From Sporosarcina sp. FSL K6-1522 (GTDB lineage: Bacteria > Bacillota > Bacilli > Bacillales_A > Planococcaceae): a stretch of DNA of 64,000 bases. A program made the position numbers and the translations under genes. Shown piece after piece: positions 24,696-34,685 of the stretch. The stretch is taken from NCBI RefSeq assembly GCF_038622445.1, contig NZ_CP152019.1:2206501-2270500 (forward strand). Direction: 5' to 3'. The notes below the pieces were generated by a model. It made no database searches. It was not told where the DNA came from and saw nothing but the letters and a program-made list of their open reading frames with translations. Position 1 is the stretch's first letter. Every line of letters begins with the position of its first letter.

Positions 24696-25853
24696 GTGAA
24701 GTTTTTTCATACAGCGGACTGGCATTTAGGTAAGCTTGTGCAAGGTGTCTATATGACGGACGGTCAACGTTATGTATTGGAGCAATTCATAGAGGCGATT
24801 CAAGCAGAACAGCCGGATGCGGTCATTATCGCAGGGGATTTGTATGACCGAGCTGTTCCGCCAACGGAAGCAGTCGCTTTGTTGGACGAAGTGCTTGGTA
24901 AAATTGTTATGGAGTTAGGTATTCCGGTATTAGCGATTGGTGGAAACCATGATAGTCCCAGTCGTCTGCAATTTGGTAGCGGACTGATGCAACGAAACGG
25001 TTATTTCATCGCAGGGCAATTGACTAAAGACATTGAACCGATTGTGTTGAATGATGTGTTTGGTGAAGTCCACTTTCATCTTGTGCCGTTTGCCGATCCT
25101 TCTGTTGTCAAGCATTTGTATGAGGATGAAACGATTTCCAATCATCAAGAGGCGATGAGGAAAGTAACAGATGGGATTCGTGCCAATATGCAGGAAGATG
25201 TGCGCCATGTCTTTGTTGGCCATGCGTTTGTTACTTCGCACGGAGAAAGCGAAGCCAACACGAGTGATTCAGAACGTCCACTAGCGATAGGTGGTGCAGA
25301 ATATGTATCTGCGCATCTCTTTGAACCGTTCCACTACACCGCGTTGGGACATTTACACCAAGCGCATCATGTGTTGAATGAAACAATCCGATACGCAGGT
25401 TCACCGATGAAATATTCTATTTCTGAACAATATCATAACAAAGGCTATTTCATCGTTGAGCTAGATGGAGAAGGACAAGTGACAGTTGAAAAACGTTCTT
25501 TGACACCGAAGTATGATATGCGGACGGTGGAAGGAATGATGGAAGAAATCTTAACGCACCCAGTGAGTGAGGATTATGTCTTTGTCAAACTGTTGGATCA
25601 GACACCGATTTTATTTCCAATGGAAAAAATTCGGTCGGTTTATCCGAATGCTATGCATGTGGAACGCAAAACGATTGTCGTGACACGTCGAGAGGAAAAG
25701 GAGCACCGCATCGAACGTGGCAAACAGGATGATGTAGCGCTGTTTAAAGCCTTTTATGAAGAGACGAAAGGTGAAGCGGCGGATGCAGAAACGGAAGCAT
25801 TATTTGCACAAGTCCTTCATGAAGTATTGCATAAGGAGGGGCTGGAATCATGA
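24696..25853 (+). CDS. sbcD: Exonuclease SbcCD subunit D
   Basis: A 385-aa Mre11-type Mn-dependent nuclease. Phosphoesterase motifs run in order: HTADWHLGK, AGDLYDRA, GGNHDSPSR, FVGHAFVTS and LGHLHQAH. With SbcC it opens hairpins and trims blocked DNA ends. GTG 24696 is preferred, because AGAGGGG lies 8 bases before it and it gives the family-typical start MKFFHTADWH. ATG 24690 is only 2 bases from that site. The last four bases overlap sbcC. A 12-codon frame with a strong ribosome site (24627-24665) lies just upstream. Confidence 0.92.
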   Translation: MKFFHTADWHLGKLVQGVYMTDGQRYVLEQFIEAIQAEQPDAVIIAGDLYDRAVPPTEAVALLDEVLGKIVMELGIPVLAIGGNHDSPSRLQFGSGLMQRNGYFIAGQLTKDIEPIVLNDVFGEVHFHLVPFADPSVVKHLYEDETISNHQEAMRKVTDGIRANMQEDVRHVFVGHAFVTSHGESEANTSDSERPLAIGGAEYVSAHLFEPFHYTALGHLHQAHHVLNETIRYAGSPMKYSISEQYHNKGYFIVELDGEGQVTVEKRSLTPKYDMRTVEGMMEEILTHPVSEDYVFVKLLDQTPILFPMEKIRSVYPNAMHVERKTIVVTRREEKEHRIERGKQDDVALFKAFYEETKGEAADAETEALFAQVLHEVLHKEGLES

Positions 25854-28800
25854 GACCCATTCAACTAACGATGACGGCATTTGGTCCATATAAAGGGACA
25901 GAAACCGTCGATTTTAGAGAGCTCAAAGACAATCAGTTATTTGTTATTTCGGGCGCAACAGGTGCTGGCAAGACAACGATTTTTGATGGAATTTGTTTTG
26001 CCTTGTACGGACAAGCAAGTGGAGAAGACCGTACAGATAGTGGGGCTATGCGCAGTGACTTTGCTGACGATACAGTACCGACGACGGTTGAGTTGACGTT
26101 TGCTATTCATAATCGTACATATCGTATTCTTCGTCAGATTCCTTATATTAAAGAAGGCAATAAAACCAAAACAGCTGCCCGTTATGAATTGTATGAGGTA
26201 ACGGCTGACGGAGAAGTGCCAGTTGTAGACCGGCAAATCGTTTCGGAAATTGATAAAAAAGTAACCGAATTGCTTGGCTTTACACAAGCGCAATTCAGTC
26301 AAATTGTCATGCTGCCGCAAGGAGAATTTCGGAAGTTTTTAACATCTGATACGGAGAATAAAGAAGCGATTATGCGCAAAATCTTTAAGACCGAGCCTTA
26401 TCGCGCAATAGTTGAGAAACTCAAAGGGAAAAAGGATGGAGCACAAGTTGCACTCGTGAATGAACAACGGCAAAAAGATGGGCTGATTAAGCAAATTCCA
26501 TCGCGATTACCACGGCGTGAAGCGGCGATTTTTGCCGTATTGGCAACAGAAAATTTTAATGATAACCAAGTGATGAGCGCGCTGGCAATCGAGCAACAGT
26601 TTTATAAAGAGAAAATCGTTGTGGATAAGGAACGATACGAGACGGCTATCCAAAAGCATGCCGCGATGCTTGAAAAGTATCATATAGCGAAAGGCGTCAA
26701 TGAGCGCTTCGATGAGTTAGCAAAAAGGCAGGTCATTTATACCGAGTTGGCGAATAAAGTACCGTTTTTAGAGCAACAAGCGAAGCGACTTGGAAATGCA
26801 GAACGTGCAGCAGCGATTGAACAATTGGAACTGCAATTTGTTGAGTTAACGAGAGAAGTGGGTGCTAAAAAAGCGCATCTTGAAAAGACGGCTCATACGG
26901 TTCAGGTCATTGCACAAGAAGTGAAAGCTATCGAAGCGCAGTATAGGGCAGAAGAAAGTAAGAAGTCTGAACGTGAGCAATTGACAGAGAACTTAATCCG
27001 TTTGCAGGATGCCTTGCCTAAAGTGTCAGCGCTGGCAACTCAAAAAGAAGTGCTGACTAGATTGGAAAATGAATTGCGTACGCGACAGTCAACCTTGCAG
27101 GCAATCACTGAAAAATCCGTACTAGAAGTAGAAAAAGTAAATGTCTTCAAAAAACAGTTGGATGCATTAGAACAAAAGCTTAGCGTTTTTGATGAACAAG
27201 TTGAATTATTAGCGGCTATGACTGAAAAATGCCGAGTGGTCGATGAGTTTATTCGATTGCAAGCGCAAATGGTGCAATGTGAGAATGAGCGCAACAAACA
27301 GGAAGTTGTCTACGCAAATAGCCGCAAAGAATATGAGCAGTTAGCCGAAGATTGGTTGATGAATGAAGCCGCAACGTTAGCCGCAACACTTCATGATGGA
27401 GTGGCTTGTCCGGTCTGTGGAAGTATTGAACATCCAGAGAAAGCACATCGCGGCGAGACGGAGGTTACCAAGGAAGAGCTTGATAAAGCGAACAAGCAAC
27501 TTGCACGCATTGAAAGCGATTATCGGACTGCCGCAGCGAATTTTGAAAGTGCATTCCAACAAGTGATGATGAAAAAGGAAGAACTCGAAAGAATGAATAT
27601 TGATGATAACGAGGCGGAAATAGAAAGTAGTAAATGGAATGCGACGAAAAAACAGCTGGAAGAAGAAGTTGCTAGCCTGCGCTCAGCCCGACAGCAATGG
27701 AGTCAATTGAAAGAGGGGTGGATTCAACAAAGTAAAATAGCAGACGAGCTGACGGAAAATAAGGTGGTCATCGAACGGGCTGTATTTGAAGGAAGTGCCT
27801 CGTATGAAAAAGAACAAGCACTTTTTGAGCAAACACTGTATACCATTCCTGAAGATGTTCGAGAGCTACATGTGCTCGAACAACGTATTGCTACATTTAC
27901 GCAACGAAAAAGGGACTTGGATCGGGCATGGGAAATGATTCAGCAACGTCGTGAAGAAGGAAGAGAGCGTTTCACGACGAGTCAATCAGCTGAAATTCAT
28001 GCGAAAACGTCGTTCATTGAAATGGAGGATAAGCAGGGGGTAGCAGAGAAACGGTTTATGGAAGCGTTGCAAAAATCAGAGTTCCCGACCGAGCAAGCTT
28101 ATCACGATTCCAAAATGGATGAAACGTCACGTACTTCATTGAAAGCAGAAATTGAGCATTTTAAACAACAATTTTATGCTGCACGTGAAGCCATGAAAGA
28201 ACTTTCGGCATTGTTGGAAGGAAAAGAAAAAGTAGATGTCAGCGGAGTAGAGCAAGCTCTCGTTGAATTGCAGACCACATATGAAACGGCTTTAACTGCT
28301 TATAATCGCTCGCAGGAATTTGCGGAAACCACGGTAGAACTACAAGAAAAAATCAGCGAGTCTATGAAAAGTGTTGCTGCGCTTGAAACAACATTTGGCA
28401 AAGTGACGGATCTTTATGATGTGGTGAGAGGGCATAATGGCTTACGCCTATCATTTGAGCGTTATATTCAGATCGAATACTTGGAGCAAATTATTCAGTC
28501 TGCCAATGAGCGATTGAAAGAGATGTCGAGTGGACAGTTTGAATTGATACGCAGTGACCGTCAAGAAGTTCGGGGCAGGCAGAGTGGGCTAGGGCTCGAT
28601 GTATACGATGCGTATACAGGGCAAACGCGTGATGTGAAGACATTGTCGGGGGGCGAGAAATTCAATGCCTCTCTTTGTTTAGCGCTTGGTATGGCAGATG
28701 TCATTCAAAGTTACCAAGGTGCTGTGTCGATTGATACGATGTTTATCGATGAAGGATTTGGTTCGCTTGATGAAGAGTCGTTGACGAAAGCAATTGATAC

Positions 28801-28939
28801 GCTCATTGATTTGCAAAAGTCTGGGCGAATGATTGGCGTTATTTCGCATGTGGAAGAACTGAAAGCGGCATTCCCAGCTATTTTGGAAGTGAAAAAATCG
28901 AGAGATGGACATAGTCGAACGCAGTTTGTTATTAAATAG
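25850..28939 (+). CDS. sbcC: Exonuclease SbcCD subunit C
   Basis: A 1029-aa SMC-like ATPase. Walker A GATGAGKTT is near residue 40; two long coiled-coil arms are joined by a zinc hook CPVC at about residue 520 (VACPVCGSIEHPEK). The C-terminal lobe has TLSGGEKFNASL and the Walker B region FIDEGFGSLDEE. It forms the DNA end-processing complex with SbcD. The ATG overlaps the sbcD stop and has AAGGAGGGG upstream. The length is normal for the family. Confidence 0.93.
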   Translation: MRPIQLTMTAFGPYKGTETVDFRELKDNQLFVISGATGAGKTTIFDGICFALYGQASGEDRTDSGAMRSDFADDTVPTTVELTFAIHNRTYRILRQIPYIKEGNKTKTAARYELYEVTADGEVPVVDRQIVSEIDKKVTELLGFTQAQFSQIVMLPQGEFRKFLTSDTENKEAIMRKIFKTEPYRAIVEKLKGKKDGAQVALVNEQRQKDGLIKQIPSRLPRREAAIFAVLATENFNDNQVMSALAIEQQFYKEKIVVDKERYETAIQKHAAMLEKYHIAKGVNERFDELAKRQVIYTELANKVPFLEQQAKRLGNAERAAAIEQLELQFVELTREVGAKKAHLEKTAHTVQVIAQEVKAIEAQYRAEESKKSEREQLTENLIRLQDALPKVSALATQKEVLTRLENELRTRQSTLQAITEKSVLEVEKVNVFKKQLDALEQKLSVFDEQVELLAAMTEKCRVVDEFIRLQAQMVQCENERNKQEVVYANSRKEYEQLAEDWLMNEAATLAATLHDGVACPVCGSIEHPEKAHRGETEVTKEELDKANKQLARIESDYRTAAANFESAFQQVMMKKEELERMNIDDNEAEIESSKWNATKKQLEEEVASLRSARQQWSQLKEGWIQQSKIADELTENKVVIERAVFEGSASYEKEQALFEQTLYTIPEDVRELHVLEQRIATFTQRKRDLDRAWEMIQQRREEGRERFTTSQSAEIHAKTSFIEMEDKQGVAEKRFMEALQKSEFPTEQAYHDSKMDETSRTSLKAEIEHFKQQFYAAREAMKELSALLEGKEKVDVSGVEQALVELQTTYETALTAYNRSQEFAETTVELQEKISESMKSVAALETTFGKVTDLYDVVRGHNGLRLSFERYIQIEYLEQIIQSANERLKEMSSGQFELIRSDRQEVRGRQSGLGLDVYDAYTGQTRDVKTLSGGEKFNASLCLALGMADVIQSYQGAVSIDTMFIDEGFGSLDEESLTKAIDTLIDLQKSGRMIGVISHVEELKAAFPAILEVKKSRDGHSRTQFVIK

Positions 28940-28941
28940 GT

Positions 28942-29062
28942 ACTATATAATGGAACTTATGATTTTCACTATTCTCCAGCGAAGGTGCTTTACAAGTGGT
29001 CGCGGAAGGCATCCCCAAGCGCCGAGCAGTGTATAGGAAGGTTCTTTTGTTCAACCTATAGT
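28942..29062. repeat. MITE-like repeat, copy 1
   Basis: A 121-bp element between sbcC and brnQ. Its left end ACTATATAATGGAACTTATGA and its right end, read inverted, ACTATAGGTTGAACAAAAGAA, are imperfect terminal inverted repeats. The interior (ATTCTCCAGCGAAGG, GCATCC-CAAGCGCCGAGC) recurs at 42092-42258. It contains no coding frame. Confidence 0.7.
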
Positions 29063-29068
29063 AGTCAA

Positions 29069-29104
29069 GCCCGTTTACGCGTAGAAGGTAAACGGGTATT
29101 TTAT
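29069..29104 (+). terminator. Terminator downstream of sbcC
   Basis: CCCGTTTAC pairs with GTAAACGGG across an 8-base loop, followed by TATTTTA. It lies beyond the inserted repeat. Confidence 0.7.
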
Positions 29105-29208
29105 CGAATAAATAGAATATTAAAATAAAGACAAAAAATGTTATGAGATTTCAAAATGCTGGATTTGAAAGGGGAATCCACAATTTTTTAGCGCTGTGAA
29201 CTAAATAT

Positions 29209-29223
29209 TATTTTCAGTAATAT
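29209..29223 (+). promoter_or_regulatory. CodY-like box before brnQ
   Basis: TATTTTCAGTAATAT matches 11 of 15 positions of the CodY consensus AATTTTCWGAAAATT and abuts the -35. CodY control of branched-chain amino-acid uptake is established in B. subtilis; the match here is weak. Confidence 0.4.
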
Positions 29224-29224
29224 A

Positions 29225-29253
29225 TTGCATTTTATAAATAAAAAGAGTATTAT
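29225..29253 (+). promoter_or_regulatory. Promoter of brnQ
   Basis: TTGCAT, 17 bases, TATTAT, about 57 bases before the start codon. Confidence 0.6.
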
Positions 29254-29310
29254 TATCTCACTGATATATCACACAATTTAGTATTTTACATCGAAGGGGG
29301 AACGGGAACT

Positions 29311-30678
29311 ATGCAAAAGAAATTACCATTTTCATCATACCTTGTAATTGGCGTTATGTTATTCGCTTTATTTTTTGGAGCAGGAAACTTAATTTTCCCT
29401 GCGCAGCTTGGACAATATGCTGGAACAAACCTATGGCCAGCGATTATTGGCTTTCTCATTACGGGTGTGGGACTACCGTTTCTTGGGATTTTAGCCATTG
29501 GCTTTTCAGGAAGCCGGAATTTGCAGGATCTTGCAAGTCGTATACATCCATTGTATGCAGTGATTTTTACAGCGCTTCTCTATTTAACAATTGGACCGTT
29601 TTTCGCAGCGCCTCGTACAGGAGCTGTTGCGTTTGATATTGGAATTGCTCCTTTTATAGGTGAAGGAAATCTGCAAGTTGCGTCTATCATTTTCACGTTG
29701 ATTTTCTTCGGTGTTACATTGTGGCTATCGTTGAACCCTGCGAAAATTGTTGACCGCGTTGGTAAGATTCTTTCACCGGGCATTATCATTTTACTCCTTG
29801 CTTTACTGGTCATGGTTGTTGTCAAACCGATGGGTGCGATGGAATCTCCACAGGAGGCTTATGCCAGTGGAGCCTTCATGAAAGGATTTACGGAAGGCTA
29901 TAATACGATGGATGCGTTGGCGTCACTCGTGTTTGGGATTATCGTTATCAATGTTATTCAATCAATGGGGGTCACGAGTAAGCGTGGTATTTTAGCGGCA
30001 ACCGCAAAAACAGGTGCAGTTGCGACCGCATTCCTTGCGATTATCTATGTTGGCATTGCTTATTTGGGTGCTACGAGTACGAGAATGTTGGGGCTTTTTG
30101 ATACGGGAGGACCCGTTTTAAGCGAAGCTTCGACGTATTACTTTGGCACATTTGGACTGGTCATGTTGGCAGTCGTTATTATCCTTGCGTGTTTGACGAC
30201 GAGTATTGGCTTAATGACAGCTTGTGGAGAGTATTTCCACATGTTGATGCCTAAAATTAGTTACAAAATGTTTGTTACATTTTTCACGACGTTCTGTTTT
30301 GTTGTTGCGAATTTTGGACTGGCGAATATTATTACCTATTCAATTCCAGTGTTAATGTTCCTTTACCCGTTAGCAGTCTCATTAATGTTGCTAACATTTG
30401 CGTCACCTCTGTTTCATCATTCACGTCTAGTTTATGTCTCGGCAACAGTTGTGACCTTTATGATTAGTACAATTGATGGGTTGAAAACACTTTGTGATTC
30501 ACTGAAAATCGATTATTTTGGTTGGATGTCACCGATTGTTTCGTTCTATGAGCGTGCATTACCTTTCTACAGTCAAGGTCTAGGATGGCTACTGCCGGTT
30601 CTGGCAATCATGTTAGTTACAGGCATCGTGGCACGTTTACAAGGACCTATTATTGTAAAGGCAAAGGCAAAGGCATAA
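29311..30678 (+). CDS. brnQ: Branched-chain amino acid:cation symporter BrnQ
   Basis: A 455-aa, 12-helix LIVCS transporter. The N-terminal signature VIGVMLFALFFGAGNLIFP and the following TGVGLPFLGILAIG are diagnostic, as is LYLTIGPFFAAPRTGAVAFDI in helix 3. It imports leucine, isoleucine and valine with Na+ or H+. ATG 29311 follows GAAGGGGGAACGGG. It is monocistronic with its own promoter and terminator. Confidence 0.93.
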   Translation: MQKKLPFSSYLVIGVMLFALFFGAGNLIFPAQLGQYAGTNLWPAIIGFLITGVGLPFLGILAIGFSGSRNLQDLASRIHPLYAVIFTALLYLTIGPFFAAPRTGAVAFDIGIAPFIGEGNLQVASIIFTLIFFGVTLWLSLNPAKIVDRVGKILSPGIIILLLALLVMVVVKPMGAMESPQEAYASGAFMKGFTEGYNTMDALASLVFGIIVINVIQSMGVTSKRGILAATAKTGAVATAFLAIIYVGIAYLGATSTRMLGLFDTGGPVLSEASTYYFGTFGLVMLAVVIILACLTTSIGLMTACGEYFHMLMPKISYKMFVTFFTTFCFVVANFGLANIITYSIPVLMFLYPLAVSLMLLTFASPLFHHSRLVYVSATVVTFMISTIDGLKTLCDSLKIDYFGWMSPIVSFYERALPFYSQGLGWLLPVLAIMLVTGIVARLQGPIIVKAKAKA

Positions 30679-30692
30679 TTGAATAATTACTT

Positions 30693-30746
30693 TTGGCACA
30701 TCATCACGCTTCATCCTATATGAAGCATGATGATGTGCTTTTTTAC
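30693..30746 (+). terminator. Terminator of brnQ
   Basis: GCACATCATCA-GCTTCAT pairs with ATGAAGC-TGATGATGTGC, with a TTTTTT tail. Confidence 0.88.
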
Positions 30747-30793
30747 GAATAATTTTTTTGATATATTATTTCTATATGGAGGAGGAAGCATAG

Positions 30794-32128
30794 ATGGTGA
30801 CATTTTTGTAGCTTTAATCATACTTTTCGCCGGCTATGCTGTATATTCGAAGGTCGTTGAAAAAGTATTTGGAGCGAATGATGAGAGGGAAACACCCGCA
30901 TACACGGTAAATGATGGTATGGATTATGTGCCGATGAGCTGGTGGAAAGGTTGGGTGATCCAATTATTAAACATTGCAGGATTGGGTCCAGTTTTTGGTA
31001 GTATTTTGCGGGTGGCGTACATGACTGCTTCGCGGGAATGCTGTTTTTAAAGCATGGTGGGGCATACTTCCCGACGATTGTCGGGAAGTATTTAGGGAAG
31101 TTTGCTAAGAAATCTATCATGCTGACTTCAATGGCTTTAATGATTCTTGTTGCAGCCGCATTTACCGCTGGGCCAGCCCAGTTAATTGCCCAAATTACAC
31201 CGATTAGCTTTATAGCGGCACTTATACTCGTAATTTGTTATTTTATACTAGCTAAAATTTACCTGTAAATAAGATGATTGGTAGAATTTATCCATTATTT
31301 GACGCAATCCTAATTTTCATGGCAGTTGCAATTGCTGTCGCCCTTGTTGTTGGCGAGCAGCCTATTCCGAATCTAACACTTGAGAACCTACACCCAGGTG
31401 ACTTGCCGATATGGCCACTTCTTATGGTGACTGTTTCTTGTGGGGCAATATCAGGTTTTCATTCGACACAAAGCCCAATTGTTTCTCGAACGATGAAAAA
31501 AGAGTCAGATGGACGTAAAATTTTCTATGGAGGTATGATTGGGGAAGGTGTGATTGCTCTTATCTGGGCCGCGGCAGGTATGACATTTTTCGGAGGATCG
31601 GCTGGCGTTGTGAATGGAATTTCCATTTCGCTGTTAGGAACAGTTGGCAGCATCTTGGCGATTCTATCGGTCATTATCTTGCCGATTACGACGGGGGATA
31701 CCGCTCTTCTCGGATGATGGTGACTGAAGCGCTTGCCAAATGGGTCAACGTGGATAACATGGTGATTGTCCTTGGTATAACATTTGCGCTTAGCATTCCG
31801 GTATTCTTCTTATCGACAATCGATTATGAGTTTTTATGGCGCTATGTTGGGGGGGACGAACCAACTTTCCGCAACGATTATGTTGTGGACGGCAGTGGCA
31901 TTTTTAATGAAGGCAGGGAAGTCGCATTAAATTGCGGGAATACCAGCCTTATTTATGACAGGTGTTGTCTGCACATATATATTCTATGCACCTGAAGGGT
32001 TTAATTTGGATTACACGGAATCCCTAATCATTGGTGCAATTTTAACAGCGTGTGTAACTGCTTTCTATATACGGCAAATCATTAGCCATAGAAAAACAGC
32101 TACGAAATCGGTCTTATTGAAATCTTGA
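30794..32128 (+). pseudogene. Decayed cstA copy (carbon starvation protein)
   Basis: It is a tandem paralogue of the intact gene at 32444, alignable from start (ATG GTG ACA TTT TTG then TAG) to end. The damage is multiple. A one-base loss in the sixth codon brings a TAG into frame. Roughly 90 bases are missing near 31000, where helix 2-3 should be. There is a stop near 31268, a deletion of about 45 bases near 31598 removing the GGLQAALAAGGPAG-coding part, a 7-10 base loss near 31706 (GCTCTTC-GGATGATG), and a frame change near 31850. Several open pieces remain, but none is a plausible protein. The GGAGGAGG ribosome site and the terminator are still intact. Confidence 0.92.
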
Positions 32129-32138
32129 ATGTAACTTG

Positions 32139-32186
32139 TAAAAAGCCGGTTCCCTCATCGACAGGGAACTGGCTTTGGCGTTTTTC
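32139..32186 (+). terminator. Terminator of the decayed cstA copy
   Basis: AAAGCCGGTTCCCT pairs with AGGGAACTGGCTTT, then GGCGTTTTT. The same hairpin recurs after the intact cstA, so the duplication included the terminator. Confidence 0.8.
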
Positions 32187-32443
32187 TTCCCGTAGAGATT
32201 ATCCTATACACCAGTAGTTACCTTGAAAAATATCGTGGCATCGAAGACGCTGATGCATCACTAATTGCTTGTTCATGATTTAACTTGGCTAGTACATATG
32301 TAGTTAGTTTATTATAACAGAAAGAATAGTCTGTATATATGATTTGTGAAGAGTTAACTATTTTATAATATTTACACTTGCATTATATATCTGATAATAT
32401 ATAATAATCAGTACATTATCTTGATATTAAGGGGGAAGCGTAA

Positions 32444-33877
32444 ATGGTGACATTTTTTGCAGCTGTAATTTTACTTTTTGCCGGCTACGCCGTTTATTCG
32501 AAAGTCGTTGAAAAAGCGTTTGGGGTGAACGACGCGAGAGAAACACCGGCATATACGGTGAATGATGGCATGGATTATGTACCGATGAGCTGGTGGAAAG
32601 GTTGGCTGATCCAACTATTAAACATTGCAGGATTGGGCCCGGTTTTTGGTGCGGTGGCAGGGGCGCTCTATGGCCCCGTTGCATTTATATGGATTGTTTT
32701 GGGGTCCATTTTCGCAGGAGGAGTCCATGATTATTTCTCTGGAATGTTGTCGTTGAAACATGGTGGAGCCCAGTTCCCGAAGATTGTAGGGAAATACTTA
32801 GGGAAGTTTGCTGAGAAGTCCATTACACTTATTTCAATTGTTTTAATGATTCTTGTTGCAGCTGCATTTACGGCAGGACCGGCACAGCTAATTGCTCAAA
32901 TTACACCGCTTAATTTCATGGGTGCACTCATTCTTGTATTTGGTTATTTTATAGTTGCTGCGATTTTACCAATTAATAAAGTTATCGGTAGAATTTATCC
33001 GATTTTCGGTGCGATTCTTATTTTCATGGCAGTTGCCATCGCTGTCGCACTTGTTTTTGGTAATCAGCCAATCCCAAACCTGACATTGGCGAATTTACAC
33101 CCAGGTGATTTGCCGATATGGCCGCTTCTTATGGTAACCATTTCGTGCGGTGCGATTTCAGGATTTCACTCCACGCAAAGTCCAATTGTGTCCCGGACGA
33201 TGAAAAAAGAGTCAGAAGGACGTAAAATTTTCTACGGTGCTATGATCGCGGAAGGTGTAATTGCTCTTATCTGGGCTGCGGCGGGCATGACATTCTTTGG
33301 TGGAACAGGTGGTTTACAAGCCGCATTGGCGGCTGGAGGACCCGCTGGTGTTGTCAATGAAATTTCCATTACATTGCTAGGGACAGTTGGAGGAATCTTA
33401 GCAATTTTAGCTGTAATTATTTTGCCAATTACGACAGGGGATACGGCTCTTCGTTCTTCGCGGATGATTGCGACTGAAACGATTTCTAAATGGGTCAATC
33501 CCGACAAAAAGATTATTGTTCTTGGAATTACGCTTGCGCTTGGCGTCCCCATGTTCTTCTTATCAACAATCGATTACACATTTTTATGGCGTTATGTCGG
33601 ATGGACGAACCAACTTTCCGCAACGATTATGTTGTGGACAGCAGTGGCGTTTTTAATGAAGGCAGGGAAGTCGCATTATATTGCGGGAATACCAGCCTTA
33701 TTTATGACAGGTGTTGTCTGCACATATATTTTCTATGCACCTGAAGGGTTTAATATGAACTACACGGTATCCTTAATCATTGGTGCAATTTTGACGGCTG
33801 GCGTTACTGCTTTTTATGTTCGACAGATTATTCGTCATAAAAAAATAGTCACAAAATCGGTATTACTAGAATCTTAA
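32444..33877 (+). CDS. cstA: Carbon starvation protein CstA (short form), transporter
   Basis: A 477-aa membrane protein with about 12-13 helices. It has the CstA segments GYAVYSKVVEKAF, DGMDYVPMSWWKGWLIQLLNIAGLGPVFG, GGVHDYFSGMLSLKHGG and SGFHSTQSPIVSRTMKKES. CstA and its relatives take up pyruvate or peptides during starvation. This is the short class, lacking the C-terminal extension of the roughly 700-aa E. coli protein. GGGGGAAGCG precedes the ATG. The 316 bases between the two copies hold a terminator, an A/T-rich stretch with a plausible promoter (TTTACA at 32371), and nothing else recognisable. Confidence 0.9.
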   Translation: MVTFFAAVILLFAGYAVYSKVVEKAFGVNDARETPAYTVNDGMDYVPMSWWKGWLIQLLNIAGLGPVFGAVAGALYGPVAFIWIVLGSIFAGGVHDYFSGMLSLKHGGAQFPKIVGKYLGKFAEKSITLISIVLMILVAAAFTAGPAQLIAQITPLNFMGALILVFGYFIVAAILPINKVIGRIYPIFGAILIFMAVAIAVALVFGNQPIPNLTLANLHPGDLPIWPLLMVTISCGAISGFHSTQSPIVSRTMKKESEGRKIFYGAMIAEGVIALIWAAAGMTFFGGTGGLQAALAAGGPAGVVNEISITLLGTVGGILAILAVIILPITTGDTALRSSRMIATETISKWVNPDKKIIVLGITLALGVPMFFLSTIDYTFLWRYVGWTNQLSATIMLWTAVAFLMKAGKSHYIAGIPALFMTGVVCTYIFYAPEGFNMNYTVSLIIGAILTAGVTAFYVRQIIRHKKIVTKSVLLES

Positions 33878-33888
33878 ATCATTCATAC

Positions 33889-33935
33889 GAAAAGCCGGTT
33901 CCCTCATTAGAAAGGGAACCGGCTTTTCGTTTTAC
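33889..33935. terminator. Terminator between cstA and the converging gntR
   Basis: A 16-bp stem, AAAAGCCGGTTCCCT against AGGGAACCGGCTTTT, is almost perfect and has T runs in both directions. Confidence 0.88.
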
Positions 33936-34594
33936 TTAGCTTCTAATGAATGAAACTCCTCAATTGCTCGCAGCCAATTGTCGCGCATAATTGACGAAAC
34001 ATTGGAGGTGTCTCTTTTTTTAAGTAACTGAATGACTTGGTTATGCTCGGTAATCGATTGTTCAGTCAGGACAATCGAATTATGGAAGAATAATCGTCTG
34101 ACATGTGCTTGGAGTGATGCGACCATCGAGAAAATATAGGAATTGTCGGCCATATCGACAATGATTTGATGGAATTCTTCATCAATCTTTAGTGCGGAAA
34201 AATAATCTTTTGTATAGACAGCTTCCGCAAATCGCTCATTCGTGCTTTCGAGCAATGCAAGTGTCTCTTCCGTAATATGGGGAATAGCAAGTTCGGCAGA
34301 TAGTGCCTGCAAAGCGGCTAGTGGAGGCAGTAGTTCCGTAATGGAGTTCTTGTCCACTTCCGTGACTTGCGTTGCTTTCCCAGGATACATTTTTACAAAA
34401 CCTTGTACTTCCAGCAGTTGCAAGGATTCACGGATAGGTGTCCGGCTAACGCCTAATGCTTGGGCGAGCTCTGAATCAATGAGCTTTTCACCAGGGTGTA
34501 GCGTCCCATCAATAATCCATTGTTGAAGCTGGTTGAATGCATTTTCCTTCGCAGTGACGCGAATCGGTTTCGCGTGATCTGTAGGTATCGGCAT
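33932..34594 (-). CDS. GntR-family regulator, FadR/FCD type
   Basis: A 220-aa repressor. The winged helix covers residues about 15-75 (ENAFNQLQQWIIDGTLHPGEKLIDSELAQALGVSRTPIRESLQLLEVQGF, with the canonical SRTPIRE). The FCD effector domain follows, with its metal-binding Asp/His set visible in KIDEEFHQII, LQAHVRRLFF and ITEHNQVIQLL. Such regulators sense carboxylic acids. It converges on cstA, so control of cstA is possible but no operator can be named. Confidence 0.88.
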   Translation of the reverse strand: MPIPTDHAKPIRVTAKENAFNQLQQWIIDGTLHPGEKLIDSELAQALGVSRTPIRESLQLLEVQGFVKMYPGKATQVTEVDKNSITELLPPLAALQALSAELAIPHITEETLALLESTNERFAEAVYTKDYFSALKIDEEFHQIIVDMADNSYIFSMVASLQAHVRRLFFHNSIVLTEQSITEHNQVIQLLKKRDTSNVSSIMRDNWLRAIEEFHSLEAK

Positions 34595-34685
34595 GATTCA
34601 TCACCATCCTGTATAAGTCATTATTCACTTAGTATACAGGAAAATATAGCATGTGTGAAGATATGCAATATATTGTATGTGAAAA

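Noticed and set aside
30727..31995. Four separate short open frames that could be read as small membrane proteins
   Set aside because: Each aligns to a part of the intact cstA at 32444-33877; they are pieces of one dead gene.
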